Shown here: positions 19,100-28,073 of the stretch, piece by piece
Layout: each line of letters opens with the position of its first letter
Position numbering within the stretch: the first letter of the stretch is position 1
Origin: Dyadobacter sp. CY323
Lineage (GTDB): Bacteria; Bacteroidota; Bacteroidia; Cytophagales; Spirosomataceae
Direction: 5' to 3'
NCBI RefSeq assembly: GCF_021390245.1
Contig: NZ_JAJUXH010000001.1
Span: 310,001-374,000, forward strand
Length of the DNA: 64,000 nt
The notes under the pieces: generated by a model
What the model was told of the DNA's origin: nothing
The model's database searches: none
The model's input: only the letters and a program-made list of their open reading frames with translations
Translations under genes and position numbers: made by a program

Positions 19100-20461
19100 A
19101 TGAAACTTTACTTTGTTTTCCTTTCAATTCTCTTTGCCGGGCGTGTATTTGCGCAGGCGCCGGTTAGTAATGTCGACCGGGAGATTGTTTTTAAATCGGT
19201 GAATGTAATTCCGATGGATCGCGAGACGGTTTTGAGAGATCAGACGGTCGTTGTGAAGAATGGGAAGATTTTGACTATTGGGGATAATGCGAAAGTGAAA
19301 GTAAGCAACGGCGCGCTCGTGGTAGACGCAAAAGGCAAGTACCTCACGCCCGGCTGGTCGGAAATGCATGCGCATGTGCCTGCCATTGACGATCTTACAC
19401 CTATGAAGGAAGTGCTGATGCTCTATCTGGTCAACGGGATTACGACAATTCGCGGGATGCTGGGTAACGCCAAACACCTGGAACTTCGGCAAAAAGTAAG
19501 AAGCGGTGAAATCCTCGGGCCCAACTTTTACACCACCGGACCTGCGTTCAGCGGGCAAACCGTGAAAACCGCCGCGCGGGGTATGGAGCTTGTAAAAGAA
19601 GAAAAAGCCGCAGGGTACGATTATCTCAAGCTTTTGCCCGGACTTACCAAAGAAACGTTTCCGGGTATTGCTAAAACGTCGGCCGAATTGGGAATCCCGA
19701 TGGTCGGCCACGTTTCATTTTCGGTAGGCGTGTGGGCAGCGATCGATGCCGGTTATTCGTCGATTGATCACCTCGACGGGTTTGTGGAAGCGATCACGCC
19801 TGGTATCGACACTTTGGCCGAGCAGGAAACGGGCCTTTTCAGCGCGTGGACAGCATATAGTGCCGACATGAGCAGGCTACCGAAGTTGATCCAGGCATTG
19901 AAAGCGAAAAATATCCGGGTTGTACCTACCCAGGCGATTGCGGAGCGTTGGCTCTCGCCACTTCCCGCCACTGCATTTGCGAATGATCCCGACTTGAAAT
20001 ACATGAAGCCGGAAGAAGTAAGAAACTGGATGAATGCGAAAAATGCCAATAATAACAACCCGAAGTTCAGCAAGGAACGTGCCGAAGCGTTTGTCGATGT
20101 GCGGAGGAAAATAATCCTGGCTTGTCAGAAAGGTGGCGTACAGTTGCTTTTGGGATGTGACGCACCGCAGGTACTGAATGTCCCCGGCTTCGCGACTCAC
20201 CATGAAATGAAGTACCTGACGGACGCTGGGCTCACGCCATTCGAGGTATTGAAAACAGGGACGGTAAATGTGGCTGACTATCTCAAAAAACCGGATTCGG
20301 GCGTCATTAAAACCGGATATGTTTCCGACCTGGTTTTGTTAAATGGGAATCCTTTGGAAGATATTAATCAATCACGGAATATCGAAGGCGTGATGATCGG
20401 TACCAAATGGCTGCCAAAAGCTTTCATTCAAAGCGAGCTGAAGAAGCTGCAAAAGCAATAA
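19100..20461 (+). CDS. Exported amidohydrolase family protein
   Basis: This 453-residue metal-dependent hydrolase has a signal peptide (to about residue 19, VFAQA). The superfamily residues are all visible: HAH (90-92), a Lys in YDYLKLLPG, His in VGHVSFS and in SSIDHLDGF, and Asp in LLLGCDAPQ. The C-terminal beta-sandwich returns with SDLVLLNGNPLEDI. Members of the imidazolonepropionase-like group cleave amide or peptide bonds (Xaa-Pro or isoaspartyl substrates among them); the substrate here is unknown. It resembles the gene truncated at the left edge in type but is a separate locus. Confidence 0.88.
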   Translation: MKLYFVFLSILFAGRVFAQAPVSNVDREIVFKSVNVIPMDRETVLRDQTVVVKNGKILTIGDNAKVKVSNGALVVDAKGKYLTPGWSEMHAHVPAIDDLTPMKEVLMLYLVNGITTIRGMLGNAKHLELRQKVRSGEILGPNFYTTGPAFSGQTVKTAARGMELVKEEKAAGYDYLKLLPGLTKETFPGIAKTSAELGIPMVGHVSFSVGVWAAIDAGYSSIDHLDGFVEAITPGIDTLAEQETGLFSAWTAYSADMSRLPKLIQALKAKNIRVVPTQAIAERWLSPLPATAFANDPDLKYMKPEEVRNWMNAKNANNNNPKFSKERAEAFVDVRRKIILACQKGGVQLLLGCDAPQVLNVPGFATHHEMKYLTDAGLTPFEVLKTGTVNVADYLKKPDSGVIKTGYVSDLVLLNGNPLEDINQSRNIEGVMIGTKWLPKAFIQSELKKLQKQ

Positions 20462-21211
20462 CTATTCCTCGTAAATCATCTTGCGGGTCATTCCGCCATC
20501 AATCACCAGATTTGTACCTGTGATAAAGTCATTTTCAGGGTCGGTTAAATAAAGACATGCTCTGGCTATATCGTCCGGTTTACCAACGCGACCGGCTGGG
20601 TGCTGCGCATGATCGGCGGGTTTTAGTGCAGAGTAATCACCCGTTTCGATCCATCCGGGGCTAATCGCATTTACCATAATTTTATCCGGACCGAGTGAGA
20701 TCGCCATTGCGTGGGTCAAAGCCAGAATCCCGCCTTTGGAAGCAGCATAGGCTTCGGTGTTTGGCTCGGACATCAGCGCCCGGGTCGATGCAATGTTTAC
20801 AATCGCCCCTTTTCCATTCAGCCGCATTACTTTCGCCGCTTCCCGCGAACACAGGAACGTACCCCTAAGATTTGTGTTTAAAACGTAATCCCAATCCGCA
20901 ACGGGCAAGTCATACGGTGAAATGCTTTTTCCCAAACCTGCATTATTGATCAGAACATCAATGCGGCCGAAAGCCTGCTCCACTTCTGCTACTGCCCGTG
21001 CAATTTCATCCGGCGAAGTCAAATCGATCTCTCTTAAAGTGACCTGGCAGCCTTCTTTTTCAAGCTTTTGGTGAATTTCTCTCAATCCCTCACCGTCCCG
21101 GTCCCACATTGCGACAGTCGCCCCATGCCTTGCATAATGCGAAGAAATGACTGCCCCGATGCCATTTCCGGCACCGGTTACAATCACAACACTATTTTTA
21201 TAATCCGCCAT
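20462..21211 (-). CDS. SDR family oxidoreductase
   Basis: This is a 249-residue classical SDR: VTGAGNGIG (11-19), NNAG, and the active-site YAASKGG with Ser in NIASTRA. The C-terminal region IDGGMTRKMIYEE is typical of the glucose-1-dehydrogenase/3-oxoacyl-ACP-reductase-like group. The frame is open further upstream (to 21274), but that would overlap the preceding gene; MADYKNS at 21211 lies 10 bases after its stop. It is therefore the second gene of an operon with the aldo/keto reductase, suggesting two successive redox steps on a sugar-like compound. Confidence 0.9.
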   Translation of the reverse strand: MADYKNSVVIVTGAGNGIGAVISSHYARHGATVAMWDRDGEGLREIHQKLEKEGCQVTLREIDLTSPDEIARAVAEVEQAFGRIDVLINNAGLGKSISPYDLPVADWDYVLNTNLRGTFLCSREAAKVMRLNGKGAIVNIASTRALMSEPNTEAYAASKGGILALTHAMAISLGPDKIMVNAISPGWIETGDYSALKPADHAQHPAGRVGKPDDIARACLYLTDPENDFITGTNLVIDGGMTRKMIYEE

Positions 21212-21221
21212 TTCAGTTTTA

Positions 21222-22070
21222 TTATTCTGAGAGTGCGTTGAAATCTTCATCAGGCAACTCGATTTGAGCTGCATTTATATTTTCATGCAAATGTTCAATG
21301 GAACTGGTACCCGGGATGAGCAGAATGTTCGATGCTCTTCTCAAAAGCCAGGCTAATGCAACCTGCGCGGTTGTGGCGCCATGCTTTTCGGCGATGGCGG
21401 CAATCTTGTTCTTCATTTTATCAGGCCCGGAAGCAAGCGGAAACCAGGGAATGAAAGCCATTCCGCGTTGCTCCGTGTAATCCAGCACCCGTTCCCACTG
21501 CCGGTTTCCGAGGTTGTAGAGATTCTGTACAGACACAATCGGGACTACCTTTTCAGCCCGCTCGATTTGCTGGATATCTACCTCCGAAAGTCCTACATAA
21601 CGGATCTTGCCCGCATTTACTGCCTCTACAACTGGCCCCAATGTTTCTTCTACCGGGAATTTTGAATCAAACCGGTGAAGTTGCCAGAGGTCGATCACAT
21701 CCAGTTTCAGCCTTTTAAGACTTCCCTCAATTGCTTCTTTAATGTGTCGCGGATCACCATTTACCGGCCATTGATTCGGCCCGGTGCGGGTAAGTCCGCC
21801 TTTCGTTGCGATCAGAAGATTTTTCGGGTAAGGATGTAAGGCTTCCGCGATCAGGACCTCATTGGTATGAGGCCCGTACGAATCCGCCGTATCTATGAAT
21901 GTAACACCAGCCTCAACCGCCGCTTGAAGTACCTTTTTTGCAGCCTCCCGATCGGGCGCATCGCCCCACACGCCATATCCTGTCAGCTGCATTCCGCCGT
22001 AACCCATTCTGTTGATCTCGATATCTCCGCCAATCCTAAATGTGGAGGCGCTTTCTTTCGCAATGCCCAT
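21222..22070 (-). CDS. Aldo/keto reductase
   Basis: This is a 282-residue NADPH-dependent oxidoreductase with a TIM barrel. The catalytic tetrad is visible: Asp and Tyr in FIDTADSYGPHTNE, Lys in LLIATKGGL and His in LWQLHRFD. The C-terminal LIPGTSS is the usual cofactor-phosphate loop. It is first in a two-gene minus-strand operon with an SDR. Substrate unknown; sugar or aldehyde reduction is the family role. Confidence 0.92.
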   Translation of the reverse strand: MGIAKESASTFRIGGDIEINRMGYGGMQLTGYGVWGDAPDREAAKKVLQAAVEAGVTFIDTADSYGPHTNEVLIAEALHPYPKNLLIATKGGLTRTGPNQWPVNGDPRHIKEAIEGSLKRLKLDVIDLWQLHRFDSKFPVEETLGPVVEAVNAGKIRYVGLSEVDIQQIERAEKVVPIVSVQNLYNLGNRQWERVLDYTEQRGMAFIPWFPLASGPDKMKNKIAAIAEKHGATTAQVALAWLLRRASNILLIPGTSSIEHLHENINAAQIELPDEDFNALSE

Positions 22071-22194
22071 GTTAATATGTTATGATGTTGTTTCAAAATC
22101 ACACAAAACCCACGCCAGAAGCAGCTGAAAAACGAGAATCCGGCGAACTGGCACAATTTTGTTCCCATTCCTTTGAACACTAAATGGAATTAAA

Positions 22195-22437
22195 ATGGAA
22201 ACCACTGTATATGAAGACCGTGCAAAAGAACTGATTGCTGAGATCAGGCAGATCATTGAAGTTAAAGGGATAGATCTGAACAATGCATTGTCAGAGGCTG
22301 GTATTTCACCGGAGACGGCTGATTTGATCTTCAACAATGGCCAGCTTCCGACACTCTCTGAGTTTCTGATGTTGTGCGAAATCTCCGGCATCACCTTTCA
22401 TTTACCTTCTGTTGAAACCCCAAACACGCCCATGTAA
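22195..22437 (+). CDS. Small XRE/HTH-like protein
   Basis: This is an 80-residue protein not recognised to a named family. The middle reads NNALSEAGISPETADLIFNN and then LPTLSEFLMLCEISGITF, which has the spacing of an XRE-type helix-turn-helix (repressor-like helices 2 to 5), followed by a short tail. It may be a small DNA-binding regulator. It is divergent from the AKR/SDR operon (125 bases between starts), so regulation of that operon is possible but unproven. Confidence 0.6.
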   Translation: METTVYEDRAKELIAEIRQIIEVKGIDLNNALSEAGISPETADLIFNNGQLPTLSEFLMLCEISGITFHLPSVETPNTPM

Positions 22438-22448
22438 GGGTGTGTTTT
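22422..22448 (+). terminator. Hairpin overlapping the stop of the HTH-like gene
   Basis: A 10-bp stem (22422-22431 with 22438-22447, one G-T pair) has the stop codon in its loop and is followed by a short TTTT. It is a probable weak terminator. Confidence 0.45.
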
Positions 22449-22841
22449 AAATCAAATCAGTCCCCATTAACAGTCAGATCCCGACCGATCACTCATTTGC
22501 CGAAAAATTTTATATTTTTTTAAAAAAAAAATTTTCCCGAAATCCGTGAAATGAGGCCATTTCTTCGGCATTTTCTGCCATTGAATTAATCCACTCCGAA
22601 TAAAATTTCAATTTAATTCTGTTTTGCCAAATATTATGACTGACTTCGTAGAAGAGCAGTATGAAGCTTGGTTTAAGTTTCTGTAAGCAAAATGAAATTA
22701 AGTGCCAAATATGGAAAATGGGTGACTTTAAAATTTTGAATCTTGAAATTGTACCATAAATATTTTTCAAGCGCAGGTATCTTCAACCTGTATTTTACGT
22801 TTTTAAACGGAATATTGTTTTGTGTACTAATGCGTTGAACG
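22449..22841. other. AT-rich non-coding stretch
   Basis: This region has no credible gene. It is strongly AT-rich with a T7A10-type run at about 22515-22535. Frames on either strand are low-complexity and show no family pattern. It leads into the promoter of the small secreted protein gene. Confidence 0.6.
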
Positions 22842-22870
22842 TTTGTATTCAGAATATTGTAGTATATTTG
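22842..22870 (+). promoter_or_regulatory. Bacteroidota-type promoter (TTTG-N17-TATATTTG)
   Basis: TTTG at 22842-22845 and TATATTTG at 22863-22870 match the -33 TTG and -7 TAnnTTTG elements used by the Bacteroidota primary sigma factor. Transcription would start near 22877, giving a leader of about 45 bases before the secreted protein gene at 22921. Confidence 0.75.
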
Positions 22871-22920
22871 TACTCGAAATAAGAACAACAACAGAAAATA
22901 AACAGTAAACACTATTACCA

Positions 22921-23181
22921 ATGAAAAATGCAAAAACAATGATAGCAACAGCCATGATGGCAATGACTATCGCAACGTATGCCAGCGCTAACAATTCTAC
23001 ATATACAAGCGAAGAAAAAGTAAGGATTTCAGTTATCAACAAATCATTACCAGCGGCGCTTCCGGTTCTGGAAAGCCCGGCTCCACAAGTAGTTAGGAAT
23101 ACAGTTGACACCAATAAACACACGGCTGCACAGAAAGCAGCGATCGTAGGTCTGCAATTGAAAAGCATTTCTGCGAAGTAA
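22921..23181 (+). CDS. Small secreted protein of unknown function
   Basis: This is an 86-residue protein with a clear signal peptide (MKNAKTMIATAMMAMTIATY, cleavage near ASAN), leaving a mature part of about 62 residues without recognised domain or cysteines. It ends AAIVGLQLKSISAK. A consensus promoter upstream and a strong terminator downstream frame it as a single, probably well-expressed gene. It is not related to the PepSY-like protein at 57467 beyond the leader. Confidence 0.7.
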   Translation: MKNAKTMIATAMMAMTIATYASANNSTYTSEEKVRISVINKSLPAALPVLESPAPQVVRNTVDTNKHTAAQKAAIVGLQLKSISAK

Positions 23182-23230
23182 TTGAGGACGAGTCCGCAAC
23201 AGGGCTCATTTGAGTTTGGAAGTTTGAAAA

Positions 23231-23258
23231 CGGGGGGGATTTTTCCTCCCTTTTTTTT
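23231..23258 (+). terminator. Rho-independent terminator
   Basis: A G7 run (23232-23238) can pair with CCTCCC (23245-23250), followed by eight T. It lies about 50 bases after the small secreted protein gene. Confidence 0.75.
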
Positions 23259-23357
23259 GCCTTTTGGAATCGTTTTCAATGATCCCTTTGTTAAACGCCT
23301 CAGCAATGAGGTTTTTTTATACCTTAACATTCTCAAATTTTTGCATTCACAAATAAC

Positions 23358-24056
23358 ATGAAGCTTTTGCTTATTGAAGATGAACCAAGTGTGATCTCCG
23401 TCATACAACGCAGCCTCACGGCGTCCGGGCATGAAATTACCGTCGCTATGGATGGGCAATCCGGTCAACAAATGGCGTTGCAACACACATTTGACATCAT
23501 CATACTCGACCTCATGGTTCCGGTGATCAATGGAATGGAGGTGTGCAGACGATTGAGAAGTAAGCAGCTTACTACGCCGATATTGATGCTGACAGCGCTG
23601 GGAACAACAGAAAATATCGTTTCCGGACTTGACGCCGGTGCGGACGATTATATGACGAAGCCTTTTAAGCTCGCCGAGCTGGAAGCCAGAATACGAACTC
23701 TGACCAGAAGAGGAAGGGAGCAAGAAAAAGAGAAAGATGAAGAAACGCTCAGCATCAGTGACCTGGTCCTGGATAAAGTTACGAAAACTGTGAAACGGGG
23801 AAACATTGCTATCGAATTGACAGCAACTGAGTTTCGCCTGCTGGAATACTTGCTTTCGAATCCAGGCCGTGTATTGAATCGAATGGAAATTTTGGAAAAT
23901 GTGTGGGACATTAATTTCAACCTGGGGACCAATGTCGTAGATGTATATATCAACTACCTTCGAAAAAAAATTGAAAAGAACCATCCGGTTAAACTCATCC
24001 ATACGGTTTTTGGAATGGGCTATGTGATCCGCCAGTCTTATGAAGATCCAAATTAA
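23358..24056 (+). CDS. OmpR/PhoB-family response regulator
   Basis: This 232-residue protein has an N-terminal receiver with acidic pocket Glu7/Asp8, phospho-acceptor Asp51 (IILDLMVP), Thr79 and Lys101 (YMTKPF). The C-terminal winged helix (about 128-228) contains ELTATEFRLLEYLL and NVVDVYINYLRKKI and ends with TVFGMGYVI, a DNA-binding output. The stop overlaps the start of the next gene, a membrane histidine kinase, by 17 bases, so they are a cognate pair. The CusR/CopR-like organisation is suggestive but the stimulus is unknown. Confidence 0.95.
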   Translation: MKLLLIEDEPSVISVIQRSLTASGHEITVAMDGQSGQQMALQHTFDIIILDLMVPVINGMEVCRRLRSKQLTTPILMLTALGTTENIVSGLDAGADDYMTKPFKLAELEARIRTLTRRGREQEKEKDEETLSISDLVLDKVTKTVKRGNIAIELTATEFRLLEYLLSNPGRVLNRMEILENVWDINFNLGTNVVDVYINYLRKKIEKNHPVKLIHTVFGMGYVIRQSYEDPN

Positions 24057-25401
24057 AATCACGCTGATCTTTACGGCCCTGACTACCGGGATCATTCTTG
24101 CATTCAGTATATTCATTTACATTGTTGCCTCCAAAAGTATTTCGGCCAGCTTCTTTCACAGGCTCGAAGTCCGGACCGACATTATCGGGCATGCGGCGCT
24201 GGTGGAAAACAAGTCGCTGACATCCATATATTATGCGATCAAGGAACGGCATTTTCGCAATCTGCCTTCCGAAAAACACCGCGTGTTGCCAGCTACCATC
24301 ACGCCGAAAATCAAAAAAACCATACACCTGCCCGCCTCATTTTTTGAAGAACTGGATAGGAGGAATACTTCGCAATTTTTTCGCAACGACACATCTTATG
24401 TAGGAATGCGGATCGGAAAGGCGGGCCAGCAGGTGATTGTCATATCTTCCGCGGTGGACCTCTACGGTCTGGCCGAAATGAATAACCTCAAAAATATCCT
24501 GATCATCGGCTCGCTCATCGCCATGATTTTTGTATTTACGTTCGGCAGGTTGTTTTCAAATGAAGTATTCAAACCGTTCCGCCGCATTATCCGCAATGTA
24601 AAAGGAATTAACGCGCTGAACCTGAACCAGCGGTTGATCATCGACGATACGAAGGATGATGTTGAGAATTTGTCCAGGACATTCAACGACATGCTCGACC
24701 GGCTCGAAATTACCTTCGAAATGCAGAATAATTTTGTCAGTAATGCCTCGCATGAATTTAAGACACCCTTAACCGTCATTAGTGGGGAAGCTCAGCTCGG
24801 GCTTTCTGTGAGCGGGCTTCCGGAAGCTGCACGGGATTCATTTCAAAACATTTACCGGGAATCGGAGCGGCTCGAAAATCTCACAAGCAGCATGTTAAGT
24901 CTTGCACAAACTGGCTTTGACGGCAAGAGGGAGCAATGGGACAATTTGCGGATCGACGAGCTGATCCTGTCCGTGAAGGAAGCGGCGGACAAGATCATGC
25001 CGGACAATAAGGTGGAAATTAATTTTGATTACCTGCCTGACGACGACCGTAAGCTGGTTTTGAATGGCAATAAAACGCTACTGAAAGCGGCGTTTTCCAA
25101 TATTGTTTTGAACAGCTGCAAATATTCGGACAACAAACCGGTGCATATCATCATCCGGGCGGACCAGGTTTATACAATTATAGAAATCAGCGATCAGGGC
25201 ATCGGCATACCCGATCGGGAAATCGGTCAGATTTTCGTGCCATTTTTCAGGGCCTCCAATACTGAAAAATACAAAGGATATGGCATTGGACTACCGCTGG
25301 CTCACAATATCATCCGGCTGCACCAGGGGAAAGTGGAGGTCAAAAGCAGGGTGGGAGAAGGCACTCAATTCATTACATACCTCCCATTTTGTCATTTCTA
25401 A
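24040..25401 (+). CDS. Membrane sensor histidine kinase (HAMP, HisKA, HATPase)
   Basis: This is a 453-residue kinase. The first membrane helix (about 7-30, ITLIFTALTTGIILAFSIFI), a periplasmic sensor region of about 115 residues and the second helix (about 150-172) are followed by HAMP, HisKA with His238 (SNASHEFKTPL) and HATPase_c (NIVLNSCKYSD, ISDQGIGIP, GYGIGLPLA). It is translationally coupled to the OmpR-family regulator upstream. A Usp-like protein and a bestrophin channel lie downstream in the same direction after 140 bases, possibly part of the stress response it controls. Confidence 0.93.
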   Translation: MKIQIKITLIFTALTTGIILAFSIFIYIVASKSISASFFHRLEVRTDIIGHAALVENKSLTSIYYAIKERHFRNLPSEKHRVLPATITPKIKKTIHLPASFFEELDRRNTSQFFRNDTSYVGMRIGKAGQQVIVISSAVDLYGLAEMNNLKNILIIGSLIAMIFVFTFGRLFSNEVFKPFRRIIRNVKGINALNLNQRLIIDDTKDDVENLSRTFNDMLDRLEITFEMQNNFVSNASHEFKTPLTVISGEAQLGLSVSGLPEAARDSFQNIYRESERLENLTSSMLSLAQTGFDGKREQWDNLRIDELILSVKEAADKIMPDNKVEINFDYLPDDDRKLVLNGNKTLLKAAFSNIVLNSCKYSDNKPVHIIIRADQVYTIIEISDQGIGIPDREIGQIFVPFFRASNTEKYKGYGIGLPLAHNIIRLHQGKVEVKSRVGEGTQFITYLPFCHF

Positions 25402-25541
25402 CCGCATCTTAATTTTCTCATCCCATTCTAATAAAGTTCTCATGTTATTATAACTGCCTTCTTAAACCGGCCTAATAAGCCTGCCGTAACATTGCATTAT
25501 CATACTGATTTAAAGCATTGTTCACTTAAAAAGACAGGTTC

Positions 25542-26024
25542 ATGAAAACAATTTTGATTCCAACCAATTTTACGAATGACTCGATTGAAGTTGCAGAAAC
25601 CATTGTGGCAGATGCTAATGAAAATGTCAATCTGGTATTTACACATTTATTCCACGTAGCAGACGATATTCAGGATCTGCTTTTTTCCGGGTCCCGGGAG
25701 CGGGAACACGAGCTTATCTCAAAGGATTTCAAGGAGGCTTGCAACATCCTTAAAGAGAACTCCGATGAAAAGATCACCACCATCAAAATTGATTTCTTCT
25801 ACGGCAACAAGCTCGCTTCACTAAAAAACTTTCTGGAATACCACGAGGTGGATTTCATTGCCTACTCCGGAAGCCGGGGCGTCCCCAAGCTGAACAAAAA
25901 TAGCCTGGATGCATTGCCTGTGTTAAAAAAATGCGGCATTCCGCTCGTAGATACGGACCTGATCAGCATCGATTCACTCTCCGAAGCGAGCAGTGTCATG
26001 GGCGACGCAAGGTGGCTTGGTTAG
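25542..26024 (+). CDS. Universal stress protein-like protein
   Basis: This 160-residue cytoplasmic protein starts MKTILIPTNFTNDSIEVAE, the first strand and helix of the Usp (HUP-fold) family. Residues around DFFYGNKLASLKNFLEYHEVDFIAYSGSRG correspond to the central beta-alpha unit. The ATP-binding G2xG9xGS/T motif of UspFG-type proteins is not clearly present, so nucleotide binding is doubtful. It sits 35 bases before the bestrophin gene and may be co-transcribed. Family call is by overall pattern. Confidence 0.6.
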   Translation: MKTILIPTNFTNDSIEVAETIVADANENVNLVFTHLFHVADDIQDLLFSGSREREHELISKDFKEACNILKENSDEKITTIKIDFFYGNKLASLKNFLEYHEVDFIAYSGSRGVPKLNKNSLDALPVLKKCGIPLVDTDLISIDSLSEASSVMGDARWLG

Positions 26025-26058
26025 ATCTTGAATAGTGAAAAGTTAAAAAGCAAAGATT

Positions 26059-26967
26059 ATGCTGCTCAAAAGGAACATCCCCATCCGATATATTTTCGGA
26101 AAAATTAAATATGAAATTCTCTACGTAACCATTTACGGGTTTGCGATCGAGATTATTTATCAAAACTTCCAGATCACCAATATCTCCATTCCCATGACGG
26201 TCCCCACCGTGCTGGGGACCATTATCTCCCTGTTGCTGGCGTTCCGCTCAAACCAGGCGTATGACAGGTGGTGGGAGGCCCGGATTATCTGGGGTGCAAT
26301 CGTAAACGATTCGCGGACTTTGGCGAGGCAGATCATGTTTCTGATGGATGCGCCGTATGAATCGGGGGACATCGACGGATTTAAACACCGGATGATCAAC
26401 CGCCAGATCGCCTGGTGTTATGCATTGGGAAAGGGTTTGCGGAAAGATGATCCCATGCCCCTGATCAGAAAGTTTGTATCCGAGGAGGAATGTGAATTTG
26501 TAGAAGGTTTTGACAATAAGCATGTTGGATTGATCCAGCTTCATGCCAGAGATCTCAATAATGCATTAAAACAAGGATGGGTTAATTCGTACCAGCAGAT
26601 TGAAATCGATGGTACGCTGACCAGACTCTGCGACTCGATGGGCAAATCGGAACGGATTAAGAATACCGTTTTCCCGTCCACGTACAGTTTGTACATTCAC
26701 GTGGCCCTGCACTTCTTCATTATACTTCTGCCATTCGGACTGGTCGAACTGTTTGGTCTGCTGATGGTACCTGTATTGATCGTGCTGACATCCTGCTTTT
26801 TTCTCATTGAAAAAATGGCCATTCATTTACAGGATCCGTTTGAGAACAAACCCACAGATACGCCGGTACTTACTATATCCAGCAATATCGAGCGTGATTT
26901 GAAACAAATGATGCGTGACAAACAGGTGCCGCAGTCATTTGCTACCGACAAATTCTATATTTTGTAA
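26059..26967 (+). CDS. Bestrophin family (UPF0187) ion channel
   Basis: This is a 302-residue membrane protein. Hydrophobic segments at about 18-40, 50-68, 212-235 and 237-255, plus the signature LAFRSNQAYDRWWEAR and IVNDSRTLARQI, identify a bacterial bestrophin. Homologues form pentameric anion- or cation-selective channels in the inner membrane. Linked to a Usp-like gene upstream. A bidirectional hairpin separates it from the convergent gene on the minus strand. Confidence 0.92.
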   Translation: MLLKRNIPIRYIFGKIKYEILYVTIYGFAIEIIYQNFQITNISIPMTVPTVLGTIISLLLAFRSNQAYDRWWEARIIWGAIVNDSRTLARQIMFLMDAPYESGDIDGFKHRMINRQIAWCYALGKGLRKDDPMPLIRKFVSEEECEFVEGFDNKHVGLIQLHARDLNNALKQGWVNSYQQIEIDGTLTRLCDSMGKSERIKNTVFPSTYSLYIHVALHFFIILLPFGLVELFGLLMVPVLIVLTSCFFLIEKMAIHLQDPFENKPTDTPVLTISSNIERDLKQMMRDKQVPQSFATDKFYIL

Positions 26968-26970
26968 AAC

Positions 26971-27006
26971 AAAAAAATGCGGGACTCACGCTCCGCATCT
27001 TTTTTT
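26971..27006. terminator. Bidirectional terminator
   Basis: A7 followed by ATGCGG (26977-26982), a 10-base loop, CCGCAT (26993-26998) and a T run form a hairpin usable on both strands between two convergent genes. Confidence 0.85.
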
Positions 27007-27007
27007 G

Positions 27008-27886
27008 TTATTCGCCGAGTCCTTTGTGGATGTCTATCAGGATATTATAATCATCTCGCACCCAGTTGCCGGTCTTCTCGATCTTTAATTTTTCGGTTAA
27101 AAGATAATCTTCTAGTATGTGGTATGCTTTCAGAGCATCATCCGGCGAATAAAATCCATTCGTCCATCCCGGCGGGATTTTATCGGGTTTCACAATTCCT
27201 ACCCCAACATTATAAAGGCGGACAATACCTTCTGAAAATTCCAGTGATACCCTGTTATTTTGCCTGATCTGTGTCGTCTTGAGAATGTAGGCGGTATGGA
27301 GAATGTAGTTTCGCAACCTTTGCAGCAACTGCTCGCGGTTTTCCGGCTCACCGGGTTTCAGGCGCCATTGATTATTTGCCGGGTGAAATGGGTCGTCCCG
27401 GGACCTGGAAATGGATGTGCCTTCCTGGATCAGTGACAGTATTTGCTCCGGCCCAAACTCGAAATTCATTAACCTCATTCCATTTGCCGCTCTGTCAAAT
27501 GCGAGCGGTACTTCTTCAGTCGTCCGCCCGATGGTCAGGAATACCGATACGGCCAGGCTGTCGTAGGCCCAGCGTCCGGCCTGGTAGGCACCGTTTTTAC
27601 CGATTTGGGTAAAAGTGCTGTCAGGAAAAAATGAGATTAATAACTCACCGGGTTTTTCTATTTCCTTTTCAAAGTCAGATTCTTCATAAGGGAATATCCG
27701 GATCGGCTGATCCATTTTTACTCCCGATAAACGCCAGCTTCCGTATAGTATTTCACCTTTTCGTCCCTCTGTCAACCAATCGGTAGTGGACTTCGCAGGG
27801 CTTCGTTTCCCGGTGCGGTATATGATCCCACGATTCTCCATCATGGTGACCAGGATAAACAGAACGAATAATTTGATGAAGGTCAT
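27008..27886 (-). CDS. Exported protein of unknown function
   Basis: This is a 292-residue protein. The N-terminus MTFIKLFVLFILVTMM is a signal peptide or anchor. The middle contains GSWRLSGVKMD, FFPDSTFTQIGKNGAYQAGRW and a strand pattern resembling lipocalin-like (calycin) Bacteroidota proteins (GTW..NEDGTF.....GTW). The C-terminal half is helical (LLQRLRNYILHTAYILKTTQI). The family is not recognised with confidence. It is monocistronic, convergent with the bestrophin gene and divergent from the large cytochrome fusion. Confidence 0.65.
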   Translation of the reverse strand: MTFIKLFVLFILVTMMENRGIIYRTGKRSPAKSTTDWLTEGRKGEILYGSWRLSGVKMDQPIRIFPYEESDFEKEIEKPGELLISFFPDSTFTQIGKNGAYQAGRWAYDSLAVSVFLTIGRTTEEVPLAFDRAANGMRLMNFEFGPEQILSLIQEGTSISRSRDDPFHPANNQWRLKPGEPENREQLLQRLRNYILHTAYILKTTQIRQNNRVSLEFSEGIVRLYNVGVGIVKPDKIPPGWTNGFYSPDDALKAYHILEDYLLTEKLKIEKTGNWVRDDYNILIDIHKGLGE

Positions 27887-28073
27887 GACAAAGGATGTTC
27901 GGGCAAACCCTGCATTTAAATTAATGAATTACCCCAGGATAATGCAAGCTAAACTTCGGCCAACGTTGGTCAAACCGGACCCGGTTGAGTAAGTATTGAC
28001 CTAATGCTTCTTATTCTAACCAGAAAAACGGTCAAACGGCCGGAAAATTGGTTCACTAACTTTTAGATCAAGA

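Noticed and set aside
22510-22770. 86-residue minus-strand frame in the AT-rich gap
   Set aside because: Lys/Phe/Ile-rich low complexity from AT-rich DNA, no start context or family pattern.
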